Shown here in pieces: positions 20,303-30,600 of a stretch of 64,000 nt of DNA. The position numbers were made by a program, and so were the translations under genes. This DNA comes from Antilocapra americana (lineage: Eukaryota; Chordata; Mammalia; Artiodactyla; Antilocapridae): positions 17,229,609 through 17,293,608 of the forward strand of contig ML664161.1 in NCBI GenBank assembly GCA_007570785.1, given 5' to 3'. Below the pieces are notes generated by a model. That model was not told where the DNA came from. It did no database searches and saw only the letters and a program-made list of their open reading frames with translations. Positions within the stretch are counted from its first letter, which is position 1, and every line of letters begins with the position of its first letter.

Positions 20303-20513
20303 CATGTGAAAGTGAAAGTCGCTCAATTGTGTCCAACTCTTTGCGACCCCATGGACTATAGCCTGTCAGGCTCCTCTATCCACGGCATTCTCTAGGCTAG
20401 AATATTGGAATGGAGAGCCAGTCCCTTCTCCAGGGGATCTTCGCAACCCAGGGATCGAACCCAGATCTCCCGCATTGCAGGCAGATTCTTTACCTAGAGC
20501 CACAAGGGCTACC
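20303..20513 (-). mobile_element. Bov-tA SINE
   Basis: Complete minus-strand Bov-tA: head near 20513, box-B-like ggttcgatccc as its complement gggatcgaaccc (20452-20463), 3' end aagtcgctcaattgtg. A 7-bp ctaccac flanks both sides, probably the target duplication. Confidence 0.92.
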
Positions 20514-20574
20514 CCTACCACGGGATCCTGAGGATCAATTAATTTTGCTTATCCAATAGTTGCTGTTGCTTTTT

Positions 20575-20960
20575 CCCCCTTTTCTGAGTTTTATTTTAGC
20601 TGTTTGTAGTTAAACTTTTATAAAAATTTAAATCTATGTCCTCATATACTCATCACCTAAACACTTTTTTTTTGCCACATTAGCTTCATCCATATCTTTT
20701 GCTGAAGCATTTTAAAGTAAAACACAAATCTAACAGTTCACCTGTCACTGCTTGAGTATATATCACTAACATTTAACTTATTAATGTTTTATAGTATAAA
20801 CACAGTATCATTATCGCATCTAACAAAATTAACAGTATCAAAATATCTTCATGATCAATATCTTTTCACATTTATATTTCCTCAAATGTCTTGAAAATAT
20901 TTTTTTTCCCTTGGTTTGTCACTATACTTTTGAAATCCTCTTTTGTAGCTTTGGCTCTTT
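20575..20960 (-). mobile_element. Probable ancient L1M fragment
   Basis: Words such as cattttaaagtaaaacacaa and the surrounding layout resemble the complement of an old mammalian L1 3' region. Heavily diverged; family not assigned. Confidence 0.4.
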
Positions 20961-22880
20961 GTGCTCACATGGTTTTCCATGTATTTAATCATTCGGACTT
21001 GGAAATAGTGACTTCAAAGACTAGAGTTAGCAAAGTATTTTAATCTCTCTTTCTGCAATGCCTATATTTCCAAGGTGGTTGCGAGAAAACAGCTTGTAGA
21101 GGGAATGTTGACCTATATGAAATAATGGACTTTCACAGCTTAAATAATGTTATAGAGAGATCATCTTTCATTTCACAGTAGCTTAATCATCCATGCTAAT
21201 GAAAATGTTAGTATCTAGCATACGTTAAGATGGCATAGTTATTTATACTTGAAAATTGTTATAGCAGTGTCTTTTTTTAACGATTATTTTAAAACGTGAA
21301 TACTGAGGCAGCTGCCTTGGCCTGTGTTAATCTGTTGAACCACCCCTCTCAGTATCAGCTATAGCTGCCAAATGTGTGATCGCAGCTATCTTTGCTGGGT
21401 ACTCCTCTAGGCCCAAGGATATAAGAACTTTGGCAGCCAAATCCCTGCAAAGAGTCCCATTTCCCATAACTCTGGGCTTCTATTTCCTGAATTTCAGGAT
21501 GATGATTGTATCCATGTTGAATTTTGGACAAAATATCCATGCATCCTCCAAATTCTACCTTTCCACCTTTAAACATATCCCTGCTTCTCCCCTTCATCCA
21601 CACAGTATTTCTGTCATCCAATTCCCACTTTTATAAATTCTCCAGTTTCCATATTCTAACTTTATTCATTTGGATCTAGATTTAGAAACAAAACCCAAAG
21701 TTTTACAAGCCTTGTCACTGACCGTGAAATAATCAATTTAATTTCCAGACGCTAAGGTAGTTGTTACCCTTTTACTATTTCATTCCCAAGCAGATAACTT
21801 CATTCAAATTAGGTTGTTCAGGCTAAAATATTAAGAGATATTTGGTTTTGCAAAAATAATGTGCTCTTTGTTTTAGAAAGAAAAATACATATAAGTATGA
21901 AGTGTGCCAATCTCACTCTCAAAAGGTTGCCACATTTTAGCATTTATCCTACTGGCATTTTTTAAAATGAAAATATATATATATAAATGAAACTATAAAT
22001 ATATATAAAATGATGCTATATATATAAATTTTTTCTTATATAAATAAAAAACAGTCTTTTGCAAATTCATTTTTTCATTTAACAACAGTGGCCATGCTTT
22101 CACATCAGTACATTACAGATTTGGTCTTTTAATGGCAGTTTAAAATTCAGTATTATCAATCAATTTTAATTTAATAAACAATGCTATAATGAATGTCTTT
22201 AAAATACTCTAGCTCATCAATTATAGAGTATAATTATTTTCATGTTTTAGTATCTCCAAAATTGGAATGCAATTTCAGTTAGTGTTTTATTTGGTGAATA
22301 AGATATAACCTTACACACTTATGTGTGTCTGCATGACATTTTCTTAGAAGTAAAATTAATGGAAAACAGGTATAAGTAATTTTATTTTGATAGATAACAC
22401 TAGATTTCTTTCAAAATGTCTTGGATGCCCATAGAGTATGACGTATTCTTACATACTCTGGATGTTATGAAGTATCAAATATTTTATAACCTAAAGAGAA
22501 AAGTATATTACCTCATTGTTTATTGACAATTCAATAATCATGAGTGCAACTGAACATCACATTTCTTCTGCAAATAATTTCTTTAGCATATCCTCTGCCC
22601 ATTTTTTCCCATTAGGTTGTCTTCTCTTATTGAATTATGGCCGTGTTTTTCATGATACAGGTAGTTTCTTTGTGTATGTTTGTGTCTGTGTCTAAAAGGA
22701 ATATTTGTTTACCTAATCTTTTTGGTTTGTTTTTTAAAAATTTGTTTTTAGTGTACTTTGCTGTACACACCTCAGACACTGCTCATGTTGTCGTCAATAT
22801 CCTTCATATCCTAATGGCTATATTAATCATTAACTTTTTTTTTCTCTCTGGGCTGGATTCAGCTTGGCTATTTCATCCCT
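20961..22880. other. Intergenic, nothing firmly recognised
   Basis: AT-rich sequence; parts around 22060-22620 have the flavour of old L1 antisense sequence. The frames at 21355-21636 on both strands have no recognisable domain. Confidence 0.5.
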
Positions 22881-22904
22881 ATTAAAACATCTTCTTCTTT
22901 TGGC

Positions 22905-23110
22905 TTTTATGACTTCTCCCCATCTCCATTACCACCGTTCCAATTTAGACTATCATCTCTTATTGCACCACTGTAATTGCATCCTCAACAATCTGCCCAC
23001 TTCTACTCTTGTTCCCCTGAAATCCATTCTGCCTCAACAGCTAAAGTAATCTTTTACTTCCAGCATCTAATTCTGAAGTACTTCCCACACACAGAAAATC
23101 CAAAATAATT
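22905..23110 (+). mobile_element. Ancient L2 LINE fragment
   Basis: Matches the remembered L2 ORF stretch around gactatcatctcttattgca, ccacttctactcttgttccc and gctaaagtaatcttttac. Diverged and without a usable frame. Confidence 0.55.
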
Positions 23111-25190
23111 TTACAATGAGCACCATTATCCCCTGGATCTGGGTGTTTCCTAGGTCCTACCATGAATGTTTGACTATTCTTGTTATCACATATCTATCTA
23201 TCCATTTATCAATCCATGTTATTTATTGGTGCATTTCAAAGTATATTGCAGTAATCAATACACTTCTCTACTAAATACTGCACTACACATTTGTTGACTT
23301 CTGTGGACATTCTTCCCTCTATAGGTAAAATTTATATACAAATACACAAATCTTGAGTTTTGACAGATGCAGATACCAGGTTAACCTAGACTATGCTCAA
23401 GAAGTGGAACATTACCACTACTCCAAAAAGTTTCTTCTTGCTTTTCCACTCAGTCCCTGCTCTTACCCTCCTCTAACCTCCCAGAGGTAACTTACTGTTC
23501 TGGTATTTTCTCTATCATAAATTAGTTTTCTCTCTTTTAAAACTTCAAATAAATAGAACAACATTGAGACTATATCATGCCATATTTACTATATTGACAA
23601 TTTATTGCCTCTCAGCTTCAAATTCACCCATTTTGCTGTTCTGTGAAAACAGATATTGGCCCTTAAATTTTTCTCTTTTGACAGTTGGCACACCATCAAG
23701 CTTTATCAATTAAGGGAACAGGAGAGACACTGCAAGAGGAGAAAAGCCTTTTCTTTCTCCCTGGTTTCAGTGTGCTCACCTGGCAGGTTCCTGCAAGCAT
23801 ACACAGTTTCTTTAGCATCCAGCTCCTGCATCTCAAGCAGTTTTTCCAGTATCAGGCTCCTGCAATGCTTATGGCTTCTCCAAGTCCCAGCTCCTGCTGT
23901 GCACAGTAGCAGCTTTCCTTAGCATCTACCCCCACCCCAAGTTGAGAAACTGGCAACAGAGTGCCCCCAGTGAGATATCACCCCTTTAATAGATTTCCCT
24001 GGCCTCAAAGAGAACAGATTTCCAACAAATTCCTCCAGCACAATGACTTCACCTTTCATTTATCTGGGGGAGGGCTGGGTGAGAAGGTTCCTCCTGGAGC
24101 TCACTATCTCAGCTTTTTATTTTTTTACACTCTTAAGTAACTTTATTAATGTATAATAGCCATATAGAAAAGAATGCGTATCTTAAACCACAGGTTGATA
24201 GGTTTTCATAAACTGAACATAGGCCAGTGTTGGTCGCATCCGGACCCGGAAATGGAACACTGCCCAAGTGCAGAAGGCACATGCATTTCCAGTCACTGTT
24301 ACCTGCACCCTCCACCCCAAAGAGGAGCAAGTGTCATGGCTTCTAACATAGGTTAATTATATACGTTTTTAAGCTTTGTACAAGCTGAGTTACAGAGAAT
24401 GCATTTGGGTTAGGCTTTTTGTATTCATTCACTCTGAATGTGAGATTCATCCATGTCATTGCACATGGTTGTAATCTGTTCATTCTAGTAGCTGTATTGT
24501 GTGACTGCCACCATTTTTCTGCTCTTGTGTTGGCGGACATTGTAGTCTATTCCGGTATTGTTCTGTTAGGAGGATTGTTGCTTTGAATATTCGTGTAATA
24601 TTTAAAAAATAAAGAACAAAGGAATCTGTACTAAAGAGTTGGATTAGTAGACTCAGTTAAAAAAACAAGTGAAAATAATTAAAGCAGGGTTTTACTCAGA
24701 AGATATAAAGAATGCCTACAAATCACTACAAAAAGGCAGACGATCTTAAAAAAAAATGTAGGTAAAGACTTAATGACAGTTTACAAATGAGCAAGAATCA
24801 ATAGTTAATAAATAAAAAAGGAGTTTAACGTCCCTGGTCATCAGGGAAACCAACTGCTACTCCATAGACACCAGAGTGGCTCAAACAAGAACAAAAACAA
24901 GTGTTGGCAGAGAGCTGGAGCAAGTGAAACTTACAAGCCCTCCTGGTGGAGCATAATTGTACACTTACCAAGCCTCCACGTAAACCTACCCTATCACAGC
25001 AATTTCTCTTCCAACAGACATGTACAAATGTTCACTATCTCAGGTTTAAGGATAGTAAGTGCTCTTGTATCTGCTGTTTCTACATTCTTTACAGTTTTTC
25101 TTATTTCTTAACAGCTAGCCTCTTGTTACTCCATCCTCTGTTACAGTTAACAATTCTTTATATTGAGCCTTCTCTATAAAATCACTGTGT
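23111..25190. other. Intergenic, old repeat remains likely
   Basis: 23130-23620 resembles the complement of an old L1M 3' region; the rest is unassigned. The plus-strand frames at 23656-23922 are overlapping and have no known domain. Confidence 0.45.
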
Positions 25191-25331
25191 GATTTTTTGC
25201 TCTCCTGATTGCACCCAGATGGATAAAAATATGTACTTTTTGATGTTAGCCTTTTTTTCACTCAGCTTCATGTTTTTTATATTAATCCATATTGCAGTAT
25301 TGATGGTTCATTTCTTTTTATTGCTGAATTG

Positions 25332-26313
25332 GTTCAGTTCAGTTCAGTCGCTCAGTCGTGTCCGACTCTTTGTGACCCCATGAATCTCGGCATGCCAGGC
25401 CTCCCTGTCCATCATCAACTCCCAGAGTCTACCCAAATCCATGTCCATCGAGTCTGTGATGCCATCGAGCCATCTCATCCTCTGTTGTCCCCTTCTCCTG
25501 CCCCCATCCTTCGCAGCATTAGGGTCTTTTCCAATAAGTCAACATTTTGCTTGAGGTGGCCAAAGTATTGGAGTTTCAGCTTCAACCTAAGTCCTTCCAA
25601 TGAACACCCAGGACTGATCTCCTGCAGGATGGACTGGTTGGATCTTCTTGCAGTCCAAGGGACTCTCAAGAGTCTTCTCCAACACCACGGTTCAAAAGCA
25701 TCAATTCGTTGGTGCTCAGCTTTCTTCACCGTCCAACTCTCACATCCATTCATGACTACTGGAAAAACCATGGCCTTGACTAGATGAACATTTGTTGGCA
25801 AAGTAGTGTCTCGGCTTTTCAATATGCTATCTAGGTTGGTCACAACTTTCCTTCCAAGGAGTAAGCGTCTTTTAATTTCATGGCTGTAGTCACCATCTGC
25901 AGTGATTTTGGAGCCCAAAAAAATAAAGTCAGCCACTGTTTCCACTGGTTCCCCATCTATTTCCCATGAAGTGATGGGACCAGGTGCCATGATCTTAGTT
26001 TTCTGAATGTTGAGCTTTAAGCCAATTTTTTCACTCTCCTCTTTCACTGTCATCAAGAGGCTTCACTTTGTGCCATAAGGGTGGTGTCATCTGCATATCT
26101 GAGGTTATTGATATTTCTCCAGGCAATCTTGATTCCAGCTTGTGCTTCTTCCAGCCCAGCATTTCTCATGATTTACTCTGCATATTAGTTAAATAAGCAG
26201 GGTGACAATAAACAGCCTTGACATACTCCTTTTCCTATTTGGAACCAGTCTATTGTTCCATGTCCAGTTCTAACTATTGCTACCTGACCTGCATATAGGG
26301 TTTCTCAAGTGAC
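25332..26313 (-). mobile_element. BovB LINE 3' part (~980 bp)
   Basis: One of the longest uninterrupted BovB copies here, minus strand, with its 3' terminus at 25332 (ttcagttcagttcagtcgct). It is 5'-truncated, beginning after the RT catalytic motif in the block that reads tatttggaaccagtc. Confidence 0.94.
25475..26056 (-). pseudogene. BovB reverse-transcriptase C-terminal fragment
   Basis: A 193-codon open frame corresponding to the region after the RT catalytic site: VKEESEKIGLKLNIQKTKIM, FIFLGSKITADGDYSHEIKR, LVKAMVFPVVMNGCESWTVK and [19 protein letters not shown]. The N-terminal endonuclease and RT core are missing, so it is a truncated remnant despite the long frame. It frameshifts in the last part (MRRV-type residues replaced by KQNVDLL). 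Confidence 0.92.
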
Positions 26314-26435
26314 TAGTATTCCCTTATAATAAATATAACACACTCTGTTTATCTGTTCTCCTAATAATGAACACCTGGACTGTTTTCAGTTTGGGGAAAC
26401 TATGAGTAGCTCTATTATAAACATTCTTCCTTTTT

Positions 26436-27496
26436 TATTTTTTTTTTCAATTTATGAATAATTTAATTAAGGCAGCCATTCCTTCTGTGGTTTCGTCCTT
26501 CTTTTCTTTTTTTTTTTTTTATTGTTTTTGCCATACATTGTCATGATATCACCATGGGTTTACATATGCTTCCCCTCCGGGTCCCCCCCCCCCCCTCCCT
26601 CCCCCCCCGGGAAATCTCGCTGCACCAGTCCCGAGCATCAATCCTGGGCTGGCGATTGATTAGACACATGACAATTAACATGCTTCAATGCCCTTCTCCC
26701 ATCTCATCCCACCCTTACCCTCATCCACAAAGTCCACGAGTCTATTCTATACATCTGCGTTCCTTTTGCTGTCTCGCATGTTGGGTTCTCAATTGTCCTC
26801 ATTTCTTTTAATTCTTTTTTCATTTTTCCTTTCTGTTTCATTTATTTCTGCCATTCTGTCTTCTACCTCACTAATTCTGTTTTCTGTCTCTGTTATTCTA
26901 CTGTTGGTTCCCTCCAGGGTGTTTTTGATCTCATTTATTGCATTATTTATTGTATTTTGACTCTTTTTCATTTCTTCTAAGTCCTTGTTAAAGCTTACCT
27001 GCATCTTCTCAATCCTTGCCTGCAGGTTATTGAGCTGCAACTCCAACTTATTTTCCAGGTTTTGGATCATTTTCACTATCATTATTCGGAATTCTTTGTC
27101 AGGTAGACTTCCTATCTCTTCGTCTTTTGTTTGGTCTAGGGGGTATTTATCCTGTTCCTTTACTTGCTGGGTATTTCTCTGCCTTTTCATCTTGTTTATC
27201 TTGCTGTGTTGTCCCTTTATTGTGGGGATTCCTCTCTGTGGGAGGGGTTGGATGTGTGGTTTGTCGAAGTTTCCTGGATGGGAAGGCTTGTGTGGTTTTC
27301 TGGTGGGTGGGTCTAGGTTTCCTCACTGTTACTCCTCACGTCGGCAATGGGTCGCCCCTCCAGATGCCCGATGTCCTCTGCCAGCATTCAGTTCCTGTTT
27401 TTTGGAGTTTGCTCGGCCTTTAAAAGTTCTTTTGGTATATTTATTGGGGAGAGAGTGTTCTCCCCGTCCCATTCCTCCGCCATCTTAGTTCCCTCT
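26436..27496 (-). mobile_element. Internally deleted L1 with 5' end, ORF1 start, 3' UTR and probable 3' transduction
   Basis: On the minus strand: an L1 5' end at 27496 with a YY1-like aagatggcgg (27486-27477), a 5' UTR, the start of ORF1 (27190-26789), a junction near 26789, then the young 3' UTR and an A-run to about 26505. About 55 bp of unique sequence follows (26448-26503), with ATTAAA at 26467-26462 and a second A-run. acattcttccttttt flanks the whole at 26421-26435 and 27497-27511, perfect. Confidence 0.88.
26789..27190 (-). pseudogene. L1 ORF1 N-terminal fragment
   Basis: A frame of 133 codons with the coiled-coil N-terminal domain of L1 ORF1p: MKRQRNTQQVKEQDKYPLDQ at the start, then heptad-rich NTINNAINEIKNTLEGTNSR and ETENRISEVEDRMAEINETE. 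ORF1p is the RNA-binding trimeric chaperone of L1. The RRM and C-terminal domains are missing because the element jumps to the 3' UTR at the stop codon. The frame is intact up to that point, in keeping with a young element. Confidence 0.9.
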
Positions 27497-27514
27497 ACAT
27501 TCTTCCTTTTTAAT

Positions 27515-27735
27515 ACAATTTTTATTTTTTAATTTTTTAACTTTTATTTTATATTGGAGTATAGTTGATTAACAAGGTTGTGATGGTTTCAGGTGTACAA
27601 AGTGATTCAGTTATGCATATACATATATCTATTATTTTTCAAATTCTTTTCCCATTTAGGTTTTCCATAATATTGAGCAGAGTTCCCAGTTTATACAGTA
27701 GGTCCTTGTTGATTATCCATTTAATATGGTTTTTA
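27515..27735 (-). mobile_element. Older L1 3' UTR fragment
   Basis: Complement of the L1 3' end with ggagtatagttgattaacaa, acaaagtgattcagttatgc and agtaggtccttgttgatt. A similar piece is at 30355-30600. Confidence 0.8.
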
Positions 27736-27739
27736 CTTC

Positions 27740-29130
27740 AAAGTAACTTTAATTAACAGAAAACTTGCAAAGATAATACACCTATATATCCCTCATACAG
27801 TTTCTGTTTCCTCTGTCATTATCATCACACATTACCATTGTATGTCTGATGAAAGTAAGAAGCCAAAAAGAAGTGAGAAATCTATTACTATAAAACAAAC
27901 TCCAGGTTTTCTAATCTTTCCATTAATGTCTTTTTCTGATTCAAGGATATAATCTAGCATGCCACACTAAATTTTATTGTCATATCTCCTAATTTCCCCT
28001 GGTCTGTAACAAGTTTTTAGTTTTTGTCTGCTTTTTATAACCTAGACAGTATTAAGAAGTATTGGTCATATATTTTATAGAATGTCTCCTAATGGTTTAT
28101 CTCTTGGCTTTCTCCTGATTAGCCTAGAGTTATGAGCTTAGGGGAGAAAACCACAGAGATGAAATATACTTCTCATTACATCATCTCAGAGGGCTCATGA
28201 TGTTATTTATCATGGCATTACTGATTATTTTAACTGTCATGCTTTTGTTAAAATAGCATTTTCCAGGTTTCTCCACTCTAAAGCTACTATTTCCCTTCCC
28301 ATACTCTGAATAATTCACTGAGCTCAGTCTGCTTTCAAGAAGAGAGATTACACTCTATCTCCCAAAAAGAAAGTATCTACATTTATTACTTGCATATATG
28401 TATCTAGATATGCATATCTAGATATATATCTATATATATTATAGTATCTGTATATATTGTAGTATCTAGTATCATATATATAGTATCTAGACATATATCT
28501 ATATATAATATAGATAGTATCTATACATATTATATCTATATATAATATAGATACTATCTATATATATTACATATAATCCTTCTGTAAGTGAGATCATCTC
28601 TTCATTTACTTATTCAATTATTTATTTATATTACCATGGATTCATTTGACACTTTGGATTGTAATTCAAACTATGCTATTTTGTTACTCAGTTTGTTCCA
28701 GGGGCCCTATCTCTTTGATATCCCTTCATCTTTTTGTTTTTTAAGTATCTCCTTTCTGGCCTGCAAAATGCTCTAGGTTTATCTTGTATTTTCCCTTCCA
28801 CAACCCGAGAACTAGCATTTCTCCAAGGAGCGCTGATTCTTTTTATTGGAGAATGATATTTAGAAATCAAGATCTAGGCTCTGGGTCTGTTTGCTGTTGC
28901 TGGGTTGCCATTGTTTCTGGGCCCTCTCAGCAAACCAAATTAGATATTATATTGATGTTTACTAACCCAGGAATCCATGCGTATCTGTAATTGTCTTTGT
29001 GTCTATGTATCTGTATAAGGTAAACACTAGTACATACTGATGTCTCTGACTCCAATCCAGTACCACAAATCCATTCTTGCCTTCCCTTCTTATTTATTTG
29101 AAACTTTCCTTCTAATAGCAAGAAACCTTG
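27740..29130 (-). mobile_element. Long ancient L1M-type 3' fragment
   Basis: Blocks recall an old L1 3' region in order: aaggatataatctagcatgc, gaatgtctcctaatggttt, ccaggtttctccactctaaa and tttgttccaggggccc. An AT tract interrupts it. No gene is supported here. Confidence 0.6.
28385..28575. repeat. AT-rich palindromic tract
   Basis: Repeated tatctagatata and tatctatatataatatagata words, many self-complementary, which could extrude as cruciform or hairpin DNA. Confidence 0.85.
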
Positions 29131-29205
29131 CTCTCACTATGCATCATACATTTACTTATTTGTTCAACATCAAAGTACACTTAAATTCTTTTCAGAATTA
29201 TTAAT

Positions 29206-29395
29206 GTATTCCCTGATGGCTCAGAGAGTAAAGAAACTACCTGCAGCGTAGGAGATCCAAGTTTGATTCCTGGGTTGGAAAGATTGCCTGGAGAAGGGAC
29301 TGGCAAGCCACTCCAGTATTCTTGCCTGGAGAATTCCATGGACAGAAGAGCCTGGCAGGCTAGTCCATGAGACTGCAAAGAGTCAGACTAACACT
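29206..29395 (+). mobile_element. Bov-tA SINE
   Basis: Head tccctgatggctcagagagt with box-A-like sequence, box-B-like gtttgattcc (29262-29271), body and agactaacacttt end. Diverged. Confidence 0.9.
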
Positions 29396-29819
29396 TTGAA
29401 CTTCTCTTAGTACAAGCCTTTTCAAGGACATATGTTTTTATTTCCCTTGGATAAAAACCAAGGAGTACAATTGCTGACCTTAGGATAGTGCGTGTTTAGT
29501 TTTATAAAACGTGCCACTAGACTATAATATATAAGACAGTAGGAACCATATGCATTTTGTTAATCCTATATTCAGAAACTAGAACAATACCTGGACATGC
29601 TCAATAAAAATCTGCTGAGAGAATAAATATATAAATGAAAAGACAAGTTTTAAGTTTTTACATAGTTAAATCTGTCAGTCCTTTGCCTGATAACATTTAT
29701 TTTCCATCTCACTAAGGAAATCCTTTCCCAGAGGACTATAGAGATGATCTATTTTTCTATATTATTTATATATAAATATTATACAATATATGAAATTTTA
29801 TTTATTAAGTGTTTCAGTC

Positions 29820-30213
29820 AGTTTAGTTCAGTCACTCAGTCGTGTCCAACTATTTGCAGCCCCATGAACTGCAGCACGCCAGGCCTCCTTGTCCATCACC
29901 AACTCCCAGAGTTTACTCAAACTCTTTTCCATTGAGTCAGTGATGCCATCCAACCATCTCATCTTCTGTCATCCCCTTCTCTTCTCACCTTCAATCTTTC
30001 CCATCATCAGGATCTTTTCCAAGGAGTCAGTTCTTTGCATCAGGTGGCCAAAGTATTGGAGTTTCAGCTTCAGCGTCAGTCCTTCCAATGAATATTCAGG
30101 ACTGATTTTCTTTAGGATGGACTGGTTGGATCTCCTTGCAGTCCAAGGGACTTTTGAACACCACAGTTCAAAAGCATCAATTCTTCGGCACTCAGCTTTC
30201 TTTATAGTTCAAC
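29820..30213 (-). mobile_element. BovB LINE 3' fragment
   Basis: Minus-strand BovB 3' end (gtttagttcagtcactcagt) of about 390 bp, truncated after tcttcggcactcagctttc. Confidence 0.9.
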
Positions 30214-30354
30214 TCATAATAAAATTTAATATATTTAATATTAAATTTATATTAATATTTAAATTTACTATTTATTCATTAAAATGTGTTGTTGATTATA
30301 CATTTAAGTATTTATATATAAATTATTTATATAGTTTTCTAGTACTTTTTTTCA
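30214..30354. repeat. AT-rich tract
   Basis: Low-complexity AT sequence between BovB and L1 pieces. Confidence 0.7.
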
Positions 30355-30600
30355 ACTTCCTGAGAACTTTTTTTTAATGAAATATAGTTAATCCACAATG
30401 TTGTGTTAATTTCTGTTGTACAGCAGTGATTCTGTTATACATACATATACAATCTTTTTTTATATATATTCTTTTCCATTATGGTTTACCATATAATATT
30501 GAATATAGTTTCATGTGCTATATAATGAGACCTTGTTGTTTATCCATTCTATATAAAATAGTTTGTATCTGCTAACCCCAAGTTCCCAAGTAGTTTTATA
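30355..30600 (-). mobile_element. Older L1 3' UTR fragment
   Basis: Complement of L1 3' end: aatgaaatatagttaatcca, tctgttgtacagcagtgatt, accttgttgtttatccattc, caagttccc. Confidence 0.82.

Larger units (their letters stand above)
25195..26420 (-). mobile_element. Old L1M fragment split by BovB
   Basis: gatgttagcctttttttcac to ttattgctgaattgg on the left and actagtattcccttata to ctattataaacattc on the right read as one antisense old L1 3' UTR; BovB at 25332-26313 separates them. Confidence 0.6.

Noticed and set aside
25475..26056. A 193-codon open frame that looks like a gene
   Set aside because: It is the C-terminal part of the BovB reverse transcriptase in a truncated LINE; kept only as a pseudogene.
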